Shown: positions 49,306-60,482, counted from the first letter of the stretch. The stretch: 64,000 nt of DNA from Paracoccaceae bacterium (GCA_026989355.1 JALSJM010000002.1:372001-436000); one strand, 5' to 3'. Made by a program: numbers and translations. Notes: generated by a model not told the origin, from the letters alone.

Positions 49306-49836
49306 ATGAAATCACTTCAGGCCATGGCCATTGGCGGCATGTTGGCATTGGTGTCCGCAAGTGGCGTTCTGGCGCAGGAATCCACCAATCGTGTGGCGGC
49401 CAAAACCGATTGGAGCGTTTTCGTGGAAAGCAACCCCACGGAATGCTGGGCGGTGTCCGCCCCGAAAAAGACAGTGAACACGAAGGACGGGCGCCCGGTT
49501 GCGGTGCGCCGCGGCGATATCCTGTTGTTTGTTTCTTTCAAGCCGTCGGCGAATGTGAAAGGGGAAGTTTCTTTCACGGGCGGATACGGTTTCAGGGCGG
49601 GTTCGACCGTGAGCATGGATATCGATGGCAAGAAATACGAACTGTTTACCGATGGCGAATGGGCCTGGCCGGCAAGCAAAGACGATGACAGCAGGATCAT
49701 CACGGCGATGAAGCGGGGCTCGCAAGCCATTCTGACCGGCATATCGGGCCGTTCGGGCACCGTGACGAAAGATACGTTCTCGCTCCTCGGGTTCACGGCG
49801 GCCGTTGAGGAAGCTGCCAAGCGTTGTGGGGGCTGA
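49306..49836 (+). CDS. Invasion-associated locus B (IalB) family periplasmic protein
   Basis: The 176-residue protein has a signal peptide (MKSLQAMAIGGMLALVSASGVLAQ, cleaved near residue 24). The mature part resembles the IalB family of Rhodobacteraceae: TDWSVFVESNPTECWAV, FVSFKPSANVKGEVSF, FTDGEWAWPASKDDD and a final Cys in AAKRCGG that may pair with the Cys near residue 47. IalB was named from Bartonella invasion, but in free-living relatives its role is unknown. TTGGAGG stands about ten bases upstream. The gene is 110 bp before rlmN on the same strand. Confidence 0.82.
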   Translation: MKSLQAMAIGGMLALVSASGVLAQESTNRVAAKTDWSVFVESNPTECWAVSAPKKTVNTKDGRPVAVRRGDILLFVSFKPSANVKGEVSFTGGYGFRAGSTVSMDIDGKKYELFTDGEWAWPASKDDDSRIITAMKRGSQAILTGISGRSGTVTKDTFSLLGFTAAVEEAAKRCGG

Positions 49837-49946
49837 AGTTCGGCCGGGAAGCACCTGTGCCGGGCCGCACGCTCGGCATTTCCTTTGGATTTGGCTGCTG
49901 AATTCCTGTATGTGATGCTGTCCGGTCATTCAGGGAAGGCTTGAAC

Positions 49947-51155
49947 ATGCAGGCAAATGCGCCGATCACTCGGGATGTCGTAACCATACCGCGCAAGATC
50001 GAAGAAGGCGTGCGGCGTAATGTTGTCGGCCTTTCCCGCGATGCGCTGCGCGAAGCCCTGATCGAGGCCGGCGTATCCGAGCGTCAGGCCGGGATGCGCA
50101 CTGCTCAGGTCTGGCAGTGGATCTATCAGAAGGGTTTGCGCGATTTCGCCGGGATGACGAACCTTGGCAAGGAACTGCGCGTCCGCCTTGCCGAACATCT
50201 TGATATCCGCGTGCCTGAAGTGGTGACGAAACGGGTTTCGCAGGATGGTACCCGAAAATATCTGCTGCGGGTTGGTGGCGGGTCCGAGGTGGAGGCGGTT
50301 TATATTCCGGAGGAAGGCCGCGGAACGCTCTGCATTTCCAGCCAGATAGGGTGCACACTCACCTGCAGCTTCTGCCACACCGGCACCCAGAAACTGGTGC
50401 GCAACCTGACGGCGGGCGAAATCGTGGGCCAGATCATGGTGGTGCGCGATGATCTTGATGAATGGCCCGGAGTCGGCGAGCCTTTTCCACCCGAGGGGAG
50501 GTTGCTGTCGAACATCGTGCTGATGGGTATGGGTGAACCGCTCTACAATTTTGAAAACGTGCGTGATGCAATGAAGATCGCGATGGATGGCGAAGGAATT
50601 TCGATTTCGCGCAGACGTATCACGCTTTCAACTTCGGGAGTGGTGCCGCTGATTGCCCGCACGGCCAAGGAAATCGGCTGCATGCTGGCCGTCAGCTTTC
50701 ATGCCACCACCGATGAGGTGCGTGATCGTCTGGTGCCGATCAACAGGAAATGGAATATCGCAACCCTGCTGAAGGCCTTGCGCGAATATCCCAAGGCCAG
50801 CAATTCCGAACGCATCACCTTTGAATACGTGATGCTGAAGGGCGTGAACGACAGCGATGAAGATGCTCGCCGGCTGGTGGATCTGATTCGAGGCATTCCG
50901 GCCAAGATCAATCTGATACCCTTCAATGAATGGCCCGGCGCGCCTTATGAACGTTCGTCGAACAATCGTATCCGGGCCTTTGCCGAGATCGTGAATGCGG
51001 CGGGTTATTCCAGCCCGGTGCGCCGGCCGAGGGGCGAAGACATAATGGCTGCCTGCGGTCAGCTGAAATCGGCCACCGAGCGCACCCGCAGAAGCCGCCG
51101 CAAGGGCAGGGCCGATGCGCTGCCCCCTGATACAGGCCCTGTTGCACGGGAATAG
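49947..51155 (+). CDS. rlmN: 23S rRNA (adenine(2503)-C2) / tRNA(A37) methyltransferase RlmN
   Basis: The 402-residue radical-SAM enzyme has an N-terminal domain ([20 protein letters not shown]). The cluster motif is [11 protein letters not shown] (CxxxCxxC) near residue 138. [15 protein letters not shown] lies near 190, STSGVVPLI near 230, and the C-terminal [17 protein letters not shown] near 355 carries the methylated Cys. It methylates C2 of A2503 in 23S rRNA and A37 in some tRNAs. The ATG at 49947 is preferred over an in-frame TTG at 49941. It converges with the LOG-family gene, three bases between stops. Confidence 0.96.
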   Translation: MQANAPITRDVVTIPRKIEEGVRRNVVGLSRDALREALIEAGVSERQAGMRTAQVWQWIYQKGLRDFAGMTNLGKELRVRLAEHLDIRVPEVVTKRVSQDGTRKYLLRVGGGSEVEAVYIPEEGRGTLCISSQIGCTLTCSFCHTGTQKLVRNLTAGEIVGQIMVVRDDLDEWPGVGEPFPPEGRLLSNIVLMGMGEPLYNFENVRDAMKIAMDGEGISISRRRITLSTSGVVPLIARTAKEIGCMLAVSFHATTDEVRDRLVPINRKWNIATLLKALREYPKASNSERITFEYVMLKGVNDSDEDARRLVDLIRGIPAKINLIPFNEWPGAPYERSSNNRIRAFAEIVNAAGYSSPVRRPRGEDIMAACGQLKSATERTRRSRRKGRADALPPDTGPVARE

Positions 51156-51158
51156 AGC

Positions 51159-51974
51159 CTATTTTCCCCAGGTTTCGATGATTTTGACAGCCTCTTCTGC
51201 GGTTTCCACAAAGTGGAACAGCTCCAGATCCTCGGCCGAGATGGTGCCGGCTTCGGCCAGTGCTTCCCAGTTGATGATCCGACGCCAGAACTGCTCGCCG
51301 AACAGCAGGAATGGTACCGGTTCCATACGCTGCGTCTGAATCAGTGTAAGAGATTCGAACAGTTCGTCCATCGTGCCGAACCCGCCCGGGAATACCACGA
51401 TTGCCTTGGCCCGCATCAGGAAATGCATCTTGCGGATGGCGAAATAGTGAAAGTTGAAGCAAAGCTCGGGCGTTACGTATTCGTTAGGCGCCTGTTCGTG
51501 AGGCAATACGATGTTCAGTCCGATCGAGCGTCCGCCCGCATCGGCCGCTCCGCGGTTTGCGGCCTCCATGACGCCTGGCCCTCCACCCGACATGATCACA
51601 TTTTCCCGCCCGCCGCTTTCCAGGCTCTTGAGGGTGATGAGACGTGAAAACGCACGCGCCTCGTCGTAGTATTTCGAAAGCCCGGCCAGGGTTTCGGTGC
51701 GTGCTTCGTGTTTCTTTGCAGGTTCGGGAATACGCGCGCCGCCAAACAGCACCACGGTTGAGACAATCCCTTCTTCCGTCATCAGCATGTCGGGCTTCAG
51801 AAGTTCAAGTTGCAGGCGCACCGGGCGCAGTTCTTCGCGGCACAGGAAATCGGTATCGGTAAAGGCCAGCCTGTAGGCTGGCGAACGCGTCTGTGGCGTG
51901 TCCGGGATTTCCTTCATCACCTTCGCGTCGTCGCGCGCATGGCGGAAGGGATGGCGGCGGTGATTCTTGTTCAT
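51159..51974 (-). CDS. LOG-family (TIGR00730-like) nucleotide-binding protein
   Basis: The 271-residue protein has a Rossmann-like fold with VVLFGGARIP near residue 75, VIMSGGGPGVMEAANRGA near 130 and the family signature FPGGFGTMDELFESLTLIQ near 195. Relatives are AMP/5'-phosphoribohydrolases that release cytokinin-like bases; others are wrongly called lysine decarboxylases. The protein is of the long subgroup with an 80-residue N-terminal extension. GAGAGA precedes the ATG at 51974; a longer start at 51998 is possible. It is divergent from dapD. Confidence 0.85.
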   Translation of the reverse strand: MNKNHRRHPFRHARDDAKVMKEIPDTPQTRSPAYRLAFTDTDFLCREELRPVRLQLELLKPDMLMTEEGIVSTVVLFGGARIPEPAKKHEARTETLAGLSKYYDEARAFSRLITLKSLESGGRENVIMSGGGPGVMEAANRGAADAGGRSIGLNIVLPHEQAPNEYVTPELCFNFHYFAIRKMHFLMRAKAIVVFPGGFGTMDELFESLTLIQTQRMEPVPFLLFGEQFWRRIINWEALAEAGTISAEDLELFHFVETAEEAVKIIETWGK

Positions 51975-52077
51975 CTTGTCTCTCTCGTTTGGTCGCATTG
52001 CGCCTTGAAGCCTCAGCGTCTATAGGCTTTCGCAGATCAAGACCAGATATCAAACCGCAACAGGAGCCGCCAGACCG

Positions 52078-52897
<820 letters not shown>

Positions 52898-52905
<8 letters not shown>

Positions 52906-53287
52906 AGGCGGAAAAAAGCGTTCGCAGCAGGTTTATACCCTGCTGGTGCAGGTTGGCCGCAAGGAAGGCGATGGCCTGCCCGAAGGCGCCAGCGGGGCGG
53001 CGCTGATGGTTTACGCCTCGGGCGTCGACGAAGCGGAAGCGGTGCGTGAAACGGTGGCGATCCTGAAACAGGCGGGGTTGGCGCCGCTTGATGTTACCGG
53101 ATACGGCACGCGCGAGGAACGCGAGGCCGACGGGCATGACATTTCCAGTGAAGAGCAGAACCTGATGCAGCGCGCAATTGATGAAAATGCCGTGATCATT
53201 GCCCGGGTGACGCCATTCTTCGGCGATGATGACGATGAGGCAAGCGGGTGTGAACCTCCGGCAGCAGATGAAAACCGTATTCCTTGA
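52898..53287 (+). CDS. Unknown small acidic protein between dapD and the HAD phosphatase
   Basis: The 129-residue frame begins at a GTG ([20 protein letters not shown]) overlapping dapD by eight bases. Its end overlaps the HAD gene by 20 bases, so it is translated within this operon. An ATG at 52886 is an alternative start. The pattern of strands and helices ([55 protein letters not shown]) suggests a small alpha/beta, possibly ferredoxin-like, fold. It closes with an acidic run (FGDDDDEA). No cysteine cluster, signal peptide or membrane span is visible. I do not recognise the family. Confidence 0.65.
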
Positions 53288-53906
53288 TCTCGATGGCACG
53301 CTCACCGATCCGAAGCCGGGGATACTCCGGTCGCTTTGTCATGCGCTTGATGTGCTTGGTCATCCCATGCCCGAGGGTGATCTTGACTGGGTGATCGGTC
53401 CGCCGCTGAACGAAACGTTTCTCCGTCTCGGGGTTGGTGATGTGGAGCGGGCGATCTTCCTTTACCGAGAGCGTTATCAGGCAATCGGCCTGTTCGAAAA
53501 CCGGGTTTATGATGGCATCACCGAAGCGCTGGCGCAACTTTCCGGTGCAGGTTACCGGTTATGCATCGCCACGGCCAAACCTCATGCATACGCCCGCCGC
53601 ATCACGGCGCATTTCGGTCTTGCGCCTTTCATGGAGGCCGAGTTCGGCCCCGAACTTGATGGCAGACGCAATGACAAGGGTGATCTTCTGGCCCATGCGC
53701 TTGCAGTACTTGGCCTTGAGGCACAAGACTGTCTGATGATCGGAGACAGGATTCACGACATGGAAGCCGCCCGCCGCGTGGGCATGCAGGCAATCGGCGT
53801 TGAATGGGGATATGGCACGGCGGCTGAACTGGAATACGCCAGCAGGCGATGCCGGCTTCCGGAAGAGCTGCCCGGTGTGGTAGAGGCGCTAGCCGCCCCC
53901 GCCTGA
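53268..53906 (+). CDS. HAD-superfamily hydrolase (Gph/PpaX-like)
   Basis: The 212-residue protein starts [20 protein letters not shown], with the nucleophile and acid Asp of motif I. It has a helical cap, motif II LCIATAKPHAYARRI near residue 100, and motif III/IV CLMIGDRIHDMEAARRVGM near 158. The family includes phosphoglycolate phosphatase and pyrophosphatases; the substrate cannot be read from sequence. It overlaps the unknown gene before it and converges on the channel gene with an 18-base stop overlap. Confidence 0.87.
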   Translation: MKTVFLDLDGTLTDPKPGILRSLCHALDVLGHPMPEGDLDWVIGPPLNETFLRLGVGDVERAIFLYRERYQAIGLFENRVYDGITEALAQLSGAGYRLCIATAKPHAYARRITAHFGLAPFMEAEFGPELDGRRNDKGDLLAHALAVLGLEAQDCLMIGDRIHDMEAARRVGMQAIGVEWGYGTAAELEYASRRCRLPEELPGVVEALAAPA

Positions 53907-54944
53907 GCCGAACCATTTGCGATGGATGTCATCGTAGGTTCCGTTTTCACGCAGGTTCAGCAGGCTCTGGTTGATCGCTTCGGCAAGCGGGCTGCCTGTC
54001 GGCAGGGCGATCCCGTATTGCTCGCGCCGGAATACCGGCCCGGCCAGCATTGCCGTTTCGCGTCCGCGGGTATTCACGTAATAGGCAAGCACCGGTGCAT
54101 CGAACACCACAGCATCAAGCTTGCCGGCCTCGAAAGCCGTGATCATCTGGTCCAGGGTCTCATAGCCTGCATGACGCAGATTACGCGCCTCTAGATACCG
54201 GGCGGCGGTTGATCCTGTTGTCGTTCCCACCCGTTTTCCATGCAGATCATTGAGCGAGTTGACCGCGCTCTGGATGGCATCCACAGTCATTGTAGCTGTG
54301 ATCCGGGCAACGAAGACAGACACCAGAAACAGGGATGAAATAACCAGGAAAACCGCTAATACCCGGCCAAAGCGCGATTGGGGAACGCGCTCTTCGAAGC
54401 CACCGTTCACAACCAGGTTGAGCGCCCACCAGAAGGCCGGAAACATGGCCCTGCGCGGCGATTTTGCGAAATATTCCTGCTTGTTGCGCTCGAAATACCA
54501 CATCAGCATTCCGCCAAGCCAGAGTGCGGCGAAGGCAAGGGCGATGGCGATCAGCAGATTCCCGGAAAACAGCGCCCGCAACAGCGATGGGCCCGCACCC
54601 CCATCGGCCGGAATCATGATCTGAAGCCCGGAATCGAAGATCGGTTGCGAAAAATCGAGTATCTTTTCGCGATCAAGCGTGATGGTGATATTGGCGACCG
54701 CCGCATCGGCCTCACCACTGGCGACCATGGCGAGCATGCCGGGAAAGCTGTCAACAACCCGGAAGGCCGAGGTTTTTCCCATGTCGGCGGCCAAGGCATG
54801 CCACAGATCGATGCTGAAGCCGGTCAACTTTCCGTTTTCGAGCATGACAAACGGCGGACGTTCGATGGTGACAACGCCCAGTTCCTGTGTTTGTGCAGGG
54901 AGGGCAAGCATGAACAATATGACACCAGATACCAAAAGACGCAT
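53889..54944 (-). CDS. Prokaryotic ionotropic-glutamate-receptor-like channel (GluR0-type topology)
   Basis: The 351-residue protein has a signal peptide ([20 protein letters not shown]) and a type-3 solute-binding lobe ([39 protein letters not shown]). A membrane segment near 130-155 follows, then a pore-loop region near 180-195 and a second span ([19 protein letters not shown]). The rest of the binding lobe ([16 protein letters not shown] to KWFGSGGGG) follows. This split of a binding domain by TM-P-TM is the GluR0 layout. The filter reads [12 protein letters not shown] where K+-selective relatives have TVGYG. Ligand and ion are unknown. It is alone on the minus strand, divergent from dapE, so it is not part of an ABC transporter. 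Confidence 0.85.
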   Translation of the reverse strand: MRLLVSGVILFMLALPAQTQELGVVTIERPPFVMLENGKLTGFSIDLWHALAADMGKTSAFRVVDSFPGMLAMVASGEADAAVANITITLDREKILDFSQPIFDSGLQIMIPADGGAGPSLLRALFSGNLLIAIALAFAALWLGGMLMWYFERNKQEYFAKSPRRAMFPAFWWALNLVVNGGFEERVPQSRFGRVLAVFLVISSLFLVSVFVARITATMTVDAIQSAVNSLNDLHGKRVGTTTGSTAARYLEARNLRHAGYETLDQMITAFEAGKLDAVVFDAPVLAYYVNTRGRETAMLAGPVFRREQYGIALPTGSPLAEAINQSLLNLRENGTYDDIHRKWFGSGGGG

Positions 54945-55189
54945 CAGCCTTTCCCTTTTCGAACACGGGGCGGGAGTCCGAAGTTTCCACTCTAGCGTCG
55001 GGTTCAGCAGGCTGCAACGGCACATATCGCAAACAAGACGTATCGCATGGTTGCAGAATGCGGCCGGTGGCTGCGTGGCTCCGTCCGGCTTTCGGGTGTC
55101 CTGCCCGCGCTTTCGTCGTTTGGATGCACGGGATTGCGATCGCGGGCGCTTGGCGCTATCGCAGGACACATACAAGGAGACAAGCCGTG

Positions 55190-56335
55190 ATGACCCCGAC
55201 AGACCCGGTTCAACTTGCCTCGGAACTGATCCGCTGCCCTTCGGTGACGCCCGAAGAGGGCGGGGCCTTGCAGCTGCTTGAACGGCTGCTTTCGCAAGCG
55301 GGCTTCGAATGCCATCGGGTGGATCGGGGCGGAATTGCCAATCTTTTTGCACGTTGGGGCAACAAGGGGGCCCGGCGCAGCTTCGGTTTCAACGGGCATA
55401 CGGATGTCGTGCCTGTCGGTGACGCGGCAGCCTGGACGCATCCGCCGTTCAGCGGTCGGATCACGGATGGCTGGCTATGGGGGCGGGGCGCGACCGACAT
55501 GAAATCCGGCGTTGCCGCCTTTGCTGCCGCAGCGGTTGACTTCGTCAGAAAGGCTCCGGCTGACGGTGCTGTCATCCTGGCGATTACCGGAGATGAGGAA
55601 GGCACCGCCACCGACGGCACCGTTGCGTTGCTCGACTGGATGGCAGAACAGGGCGAGGCGATGGATGTCTGCATTGTCGGCGAGCCGACCAGCCGCGAAC
55701 AACTGGGCGACATGATGAAGATCGGCCGGCGTGGATCAATGACGGCGCATTTCACGGCGCAGGGGATTCAGGGGCATTCGGCCTACCCCCATCGGGCGCG
55801 CAATCCGGTTACGGCCACCGCGCGGTTGATCGTGCGGTTGTCGCAACACGTGCTTGACGAGGGCACCAGGCATTTCGATGCTTCCACATTGGCACCTACC
55901 ACGATTGATACGGGCAATCCCGCCTCAAACGTGATTCCGGCCAGTTGCCGGGCCTCGGTGAATATCCGTTTCAATGATGCGCATGATTCGGCAGACCTGA
56001 CCGAATGGCTACGGCACGAGGCCGACAGCGTGGCCGCCGAAACCGGTGTCGATTTCGGCATGGCCGTTCAGGTTTCAGGCGAGAGTTTCCTGACACCGCC
56101 GGGGCCGCTTTCGGAGCTGGTTGCACGTGCCGTCAAGGCGGAAACCGGCCTTGATCCCGAACCGTCCACTTCGGGGGGAACATCGGATGCGCGTTTTGTC
56201 AAGGATCACTGCCCGGTTGTCGAATTCGGCCTTGTGGGCAAGACAATGCACCAGGTAGACGAACGTGTGGAGATCGTTCAGATTGAGCGCCTGAAAGCCA
56301 TATATCTGCGTATGTTGCGTGACTATTTCGCCTGA
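55190..56335 (+). CDS. dapE: Succinyl-diaminopimelate desuccinylase
   Basis: The 381-residue M20 peptidase-family enzyme starts [20 protein letters not shown]. Its metal ligands are visible: His in [13 protein letters not shown] near residue 68, Asp in [14 protein letters not shown] near 100, and the Glu pair in [11 protein letters not shown] near 135. [11 protein letters not shown] lies in the dimerisation domain and a final His in GKTMHQVDE. It removes succinate to give LL-diaminopimelate. AAGGAG stands ten bases before the ATG. The end overlaps the next gene by 17 bases. Confidence 0.96.
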   Translation: MTPTDPVQLASELIRCPSVTPEEGGALQLLERLLSQAGFECHRVDRGGIANLFARWGNKGARRSFGFNGHTDVVPVGDAAAWTHPPFSGRITDGWLWGRGATDMKSGVAAFAAAAVDFVRKAPADGAVILAITGDEEGTATDGTVALLDWMAEQGEAMDVCIVGEPTSREQLGDMMKIGRRGSMTAHFTAQGIQGHSAYPHRARNPVTATARLIVRLSQHVLDEGTRHFDASTLAPTTIDTGNPASNVIPASCRASVNIRFNDAHDSADLTEWLRHEADSVAAETGVDFGMAVQVSGESFLTPPGPLSELVARAVKAETGLDPEPSTSGGTSDARFVKDHCPVVEFGLVGKTMHQVDERVEIVQIERLKAIYLRMLRDYFA

Positions 56336-56927
56336 ATACCGATATTTTCCTCGCCTTGTCGTGATGCTGAAAGAGCCTCGGCCGGGGCGGGTGAAAACCC
56401 GGTTGGGCCAGGAAATCGGCATGATTCCCGCTGTCTGGTGGGCCCGGCATCAGGCGTTCCGGCTCTTGCAGGAGGTACGGGATCCTCGCTGGCAGACCCT
56501 GCTTTCGGTTGCACCCGACCGGGCCGGGATGCTCAGCCGTTTCTGGCCCCCTGATCTGGGCCGGATGCCTCAGGGGAAGGGCGATATCGGCATGCGGATG
56601 GCGCGTGTATTCAGGCAGGCGCCGCCTGGCCCCGTGGTGATCGTGGGCAGTGACATACCCGGTATCCGCCGGGCCCATATCGCCTGCGCCTTTGCCGAAC
56701 TAGGCCGGAACAGAGCCGTTTTCGGCCCGGCTGAAGACGGGGGATTCTGGCTTGCCGGGCTGAAGCGTCCACCGGCTCCGCCTGCGGGCTTGTTCCTGGG
56801 GGTGCGCTGGTCAACTCCGTTTGCACTTGCCGACAGCCTGCCAACCGTGCACAGTGACCGTATTGCCTTTGTCAGCATGTTGTGCGATGTCGATACATCT
56901 GCCGATCTTGCCCAGATTGACCGATGA
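56319..56927 (+). CDS. DUF2064 / TIGR04282-family glycosyltransferase-like protein
   Basis: The 202-residue protein probably starts at a GTG inside the dapE end ([20 protein letters not shown]). It shows the family pattern [17 protein letters not shown] near residue 18, [16 protein letters not shown] near 105 and [16 protein letters not shown] near 138, which resembles the nucleotide-sugar or CofC-like nucleotidyltransferase fold. A later ATG at 56364 would lose family sequence. The biochemical role is not known; it may act on a nucleotide-linked substrate. It is coupled to dapE by overlap and lies 30 bp before rnr. Confidence 0.82.
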   Translation: MTISPEYRYFPRLVVMLKEPRPGRVKTRLGQEIGMIPAVWWARHQAFRLLQEVRDPRWQTLLSVAPDRAGMLSRFWPPDLGRMPQGKGDIGMRMARVFRQAPPGPVVIVGSDIPGIRRAHIACAFAELGRNRAVFGPAEDGGFWLAGLKRPPAPPAGLFLGVRWSTPFALADSLPTVHSDRIAFVSMLCDVDTSADLAQIDR

Positions 56928-56957
56928 CGCGGTGCCGGCTGCGTGTTAGGTGGCCGC

Positions 56958-59228
56958 ATGAGAAAATTTCCGACCAAGAAGGAAATCCTGCAATGGATTT
57001 CCGAAAACCCCACCCGAACCGGCAAGCGTGATATCGCGCGCGCCTTCGGTATCAAGGGGGCCGCCAGGATCGATCTCAAGCGGCTGCTGAAGGAACTTGA
57101 GGACGAAGGACATCTGCAAAAACGCAGGAAGACTTATCGTGATCCCGAAATGTTGCCCCCGGTGAGCGTGCTGATCGTCAACGCGCCGACCCCCGATGGC
57201 GACCTGACAGCGCAGCCCATCGACTGGCAGGGCAAGGGCGATCCGCCAGCTATCGTTCTGGCCGAACGCCCCGGGCAGCCCGCACTGGGTGAAGGCGACC
57301 GCATTCTTGCCCGGCTGAGCGAAGTGAAGGATGATGATGCATTCCGCTATCGGGCCCGGCTGATCCGCCGCATCGACCGCACCCGCCGCAAGGTGCTCGG
57401 CATATTTCGGAAAAGTGCCGAGGGCGGGCGCATACTGCCGATCGAAAAGGGCAGCGATCGTGAATGGAAGGTGCCGGCTGCGGAAACCGCAGATGCGCGC
57501 GACGGCGAGCTTGTCGAGGCCGAACAGATCGGTCCGCGTTCGCGTCTGGGGATTCCTGTTGCACGGATCGTCGAGCGGCTGGGCGATCCGACTGCGCCAA
57601 AGGCGATTTCGCTGATCGCCATTCACGAACACGGCATTCCGGATGAGTTTCCCGCCGAGGTTCTGGAAGAGGCCAAGCGGGCCGACCCCGCCCCTCTGGA
57701 CGGGCGCGAGGATCTGCGCACCCTGCCCCTGATAACCATTGATCCCTCGGATGCCCGCGATCATGACGATGCCTGCCACGCCGAACCCGACACCGCCCCC
57801 GATAACAAGGGCGGGCATGTTGTCTGGGTGGCAATTGCCGATGTGGCCTGGTATGTGCGCCCAGGCTCGGCGCTTGACCGCGAAGCCTATCGCCGTGGGA
57901 ACTCGACCTATTTTCCCGATCGTGTGGTGCCGATGCTGCCCGAGCGTCTGTCGGCTGATCTGTGCAGCCTGATCGAAGGCGAGGATCGCCCCTGTATCGC
58001 GGTGCGCATGGTTCTGAACGCGGATGGCGAGATGATTGATTTCCGTTTCATGCGGGCGATGATGCGCTCGCACGCCTCGCTGCATTACCAGGAAGTGCAG
58101 GATGCGATCGACGGGCGGCCGAATGACAGGACAGAGGCCCTGCTCGAACCGGTGCTGAAACCGCTTTATGCGGCTTGGCGCACTGCGCTGAAGGCGCGTG
58201 AACGGCGTCAGCCGCTGGAACTGGACCTGCCCGAGCGCCGGATCATCCTTGATGACAGCGGCAGGGTGGTTTCCGTCGATTTCCGCGAAAGGCTTGATGC
58301 CCACCGTCTAATCGAGGAGTTCATGATCATGGCCAATGTGGCGGCGGCAGAAGATCTGAAAAGGTACGACAGCCCGCTTCTGTTCCGGGTGCATGAAGAG
58401 CCTTCGCCCGAAAAGCTTGATGCCTTGCGCGAAGTTGCGCGGGAATCGGGCCTGGTTCTGGCCAAGGGGCAGGTTCTTCAGACCCGTCACCTTAACCGTC
58501 TGCTTGCCCAGGCCGAAGGCACCGAGCATGACGAACTGATCAATCTCGCAACCCTGCGTTCGATGACGCAGGCCTATTACCATCCCGAAAACTTCGGCCA
58601 TTTCGGACTGGCGCTGCGTTCCTATGTGCATTTCACCTCACCCATCCGGCGGTATGCCGATCTGATCGTGCACCGGGCACTGATTTCGGCGCATCACTGG
58701 GGCAAGGGCAGCCTTGCCCCTGAAACCATCGAGCGGCTCCCCGAGATCGCGAAACACATTTCGGATACCGAGCGCCGCTCGATGGCGGCCGAGCGTGATA
58801 CGACGGATCGCTATCTTGCCGCCTATCTGGCCGAACGGGTGGGTAACGAATTCGAGGGCAGGATAAGCGGGGTGGCGCCCTTCGGCGTATTCGTGAAACT
58901 CGAAGGAACAGGTGCCGATGGTTTGGTTCCGGTGCGTTCTCTGGGGCAGGAATATTTCCACCATGATCCTGATGAGCAAAGCCTGGTGGGCACGCGAAGC
59001 GGGCTGAAACTGACGCTTGGCATGCGTGCGACCGTCCGTCTGAGCGAAGCCGTGCCGCTAACCGGAGGGCTGCTCTTGGAAATGCTCGAAGTGGAAGGGC
59101 ATCCCTTGCCCAGGGGCCGCCGGGCTACGCGAGGAAAGGGCAAGCCCCACGGCCGTCAGCCGGGGCGGAAACAGACCGGTCGGAAAAAGGCCGGAAAGAA
59201 GGCGGTACGCCGTCACAGACAGAAGTGA
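56958..59228 (+). CDS. rnr: Ribonuclease R
   Basis: The 756-residue exoribonuclease has an N-terminal winged helix (MRKFPTKKEILQWISENPTR). Cold-shock domains follow. The RNB catalytic core carries the metal-binding acids in TIDPSDARDHDDACHAEPD near residue 270 and SPIRRYADLIVHRALI near 560. An S1 domain (EGRISGVAPFGVFVKLEGT) is near 635, followed by a very basic tail (KPHGRQPGRKQTGRKKAGKK). It degrades structured RNA 3'-to-5' and, with tmRNA systems, non-stop messages. The ATG at 56958 is preferred over one five codons upstream because MRKFPTKKE fits the family start and AGGTGG precedes it. Confidence 0.95.
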   Translation: MRKFPTKKEILQWISENPTRTGKRDIARAFGIKGAARIDLKRLLKELEDEGHLQKRRKTYRDPEMLPPVSVLIVNAPTPDGDLTAQPIDWQGKGDPPAIVLAERPGQPALGEGDRILARLSEVKDDDAFRYRARLIRRIDRTRRKVLGIFRKSAEGGRILPIEKGSDREWKVPAAETADARDGELVEAEQIGPRSRLGIPVARIVERLGDPTAPKAISLIAIHEHGIPDEFPAEVLEEAKRADPAPLDGREDLRTLPLITIDPSDARDHDDACHAEPDTAPDNKGGHVVWVAIADVAWYVRPGSALDREAYRRGNSTYFPDRVVPMLPERLSADLCSLIEGEDRPCIAVRMVLNADGEMIDFRFMRAMMRSHASLHYQEVQDAIDGRPNDRTEALLEPVLKPLYAAWRTALKARERRQPLELDLPERRIILDDSGRVVSVDFRERLDAHRLIEEFMIMANVAAAEDLKRYDSPLLFRVHEEPSPEKLDALREVARESGLVLAKGQVLQTRHLNRLLAQAEGTEHDELINLATLRSMTQAYYHPENFGHFGLALRSYVHFTSPIRRYADLIVHRALISAHHWGKGSLAPETIERLPEIAKHISDTERRSMAAERDTTDRYLAAYLAERVGNEFEGRISGVAPFGVFVKLEGTGADGLVPVRSLGQEYFHHDPDEQSLVGTRSGLKLTLGMRATVRLSEAVPLTGGLLLEMLEVEGHPLPRGRRATRGKGKPHGRQPGRKQTGRKKAGKKAVRRHRQK

Positions 59229-59267
59229 TGGCAGCCTTTTGGAGGCGGTGCCCGTGCGTTGGTCCGG

Positions 59268-59651
59268 TTATCTGACGCTTTCCCGGCAGTGCCGGCGAAA
59301 AGCGCTTTTCAGCAGGTCGAGTTCGGCGCGCAGCAGAGCCATTTCCGCGCGAATGTCTTCGTCAAGCGCGTCACCGCACAGAATGGTGAAACTGCCCAGC
59401 GTCGCGCCGTTCGACGGGTCGGTGAACAGAAGGGTCTGCACCCCGTCCGAAAGCAGTTCGGGGGGGATGGGCAGATGCAGGTTCCATTCGCCCTTCTTGT
59501 CCCGGGTCGCTTCTATGGTCAGGCCCGACAGGGGTTTGCCATGATGGGTTATCTCGATGGCCGGGGGGGAGATATCGCTGGGCGCCCCGACAAGAACGGC
59601 CTTCAGGGTTCCTTGCGAAAGATGCGTTGCGATCAGTGTGAGGTTGTTCAT
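59268..59651 (-). CDS. Uncharacterised small protein (127 aa)
   Basis: The protein begins MNNLTLIATHLSQGTLKAVL, has a beta-rich middle (ITHHGKPLSGLTIEATRDKK, WNLHLPIPPELLSDG), and a C-terminal amphipathic helix (EDIRAEMALLRAELDLLKSA) that could form a coiled coil. No signal peptide, membrane span or catalytic motif is seen. It lies 20 bp downstream of the DUF6478-like gene on the same strand and converges with rnr. The coupling suggests the two proteins work together, but I do not recognise a function. Confidence 0.75.
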   Translation of the reverse strand: MNNLTLIATHLSQGTLKAVLVGAPSDISPPAIEITHHGKPLSGLTIEATRDKKGEWNLHLPIPPELLSDGVQTLLFTDPSNGATLGSFTILCGDALDEDIRAEMALLRAELDLLKSAFRRHCRESVR

Positions 59652-59671
59652 CCCCCGTGTCCTTCCGATAT

Positions 59672-60433
59672 TCAGATTTCTGCCCGCGGGCGACGTATGA
59701 ATGTTACATCGCGCAGCAGAATCTGGTTCATTTCAGGCTCTTCGAAGATCAGATCTACCCACATGCGCTCGATCCGTTTCTCGTTCAGCCTGGAATAGGC
59801 CAGGTCGAACTCTACCAGGACTTCACCCTCGCGCCGGGGAAGTTCGCGCACCAGTTGTTCGGTGTTGGGGCCGTGCCTGATATTGAGGCGGGCAAAGATT
59901 TCAAGGGGTTTTTCAAATTCGACATGCATATCCATGCGAAGCAGATGTGTCTTGCGCAACCCGGCCACGCTGTCCGGTGGCAGTTCAAGGGCCAGGGAAA
60001 GGAAACTGCCATCGAAGCGGAACACATCCATGCGCAGGGCGAAAGGAGCAAGAACGTCTTCATGCCGGTTCCGGACCTGTCGCAGGCAAAGTTCGGATAC
60101 CGGGCAATCGTGAAAGATGCGCGCCTCGGAACCAAAGCGCGTGCCGTTTGCCGCCGCAACCGTGCCTGACGGGAAAATGCGACCATGCCAGATTTCGGGG
60201 CGCCAGGCCCAGTCGGTTCCGATTGGTCGCTCAATCGCATTGGTGCCCGCCAGGGGAAGTGACAGCCGGCTGTCGGCAATATGCAGAATACGGCGCAGCT
60301 GATGTTCAAGGGCCTGTGCCCGCGCGCGATGGATGCGCAGGGTGGCAAGATCGGTTGTTGGTGCTTCGGTCGCAATCCTGCGCCAACGTCGCAGTGCCTT
60401 TTCGTGCAACAGTTGCTCTATTATCTTTGCCAT
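59672..60433 (-). CDS. Uncharacterised protein, probably DUF6478 family (Rhodobacteraceae)
   Basis: The 253-residue protein starts MAKIIEQLLHEKALRRWRRI. A basic helical N-terminus is followed by a beta-rich body: WRPEIWHGRIFPSGTVAAAN, GSEARIFHDCPVSELCLRQV, FRFDGSFLSLALELP and the repeated RMDMHVEFEKP / LVEFDLAYSRLNEKRIERMW. Two cysteines are close together (DCPVSELC). I recall a Rhodobacteraceae-restricted DUF6478 with this pattern but could not check it. It has no signal peptide. It lies upstream of the 127-residue gene and downstream of the lipoprotein gene, same strand. Confidence 0.72.
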   Translation of the reverse strand: MAKIIEQLLHEKALRRWRRIATEAPTTDLATLRIHRARAQALEHQLRRILHIADSRLSLPLAGTNAIERPIGTDWAWRPEIWHGRIFPSGTVAAANGTRFGSEARIFHDCPVSELCLRQVRNRHEDVLAPFALRMDVFRFDGSFLSLALELPPDSVAGLRKTHLLRMDMHVEFEKPLEIFARLNIRHGPNTEQLVRELPRREGEVLVEFDLAYSRLNEKRIERMWVDLIFEEPEMNQILLRDVTFIRRPRAEI

Positions 60434-60482
60434 CTGTTTCGGGCCTGCACAGTTGCATTTTCTGGCCGGGGGTGCTGGTTCC

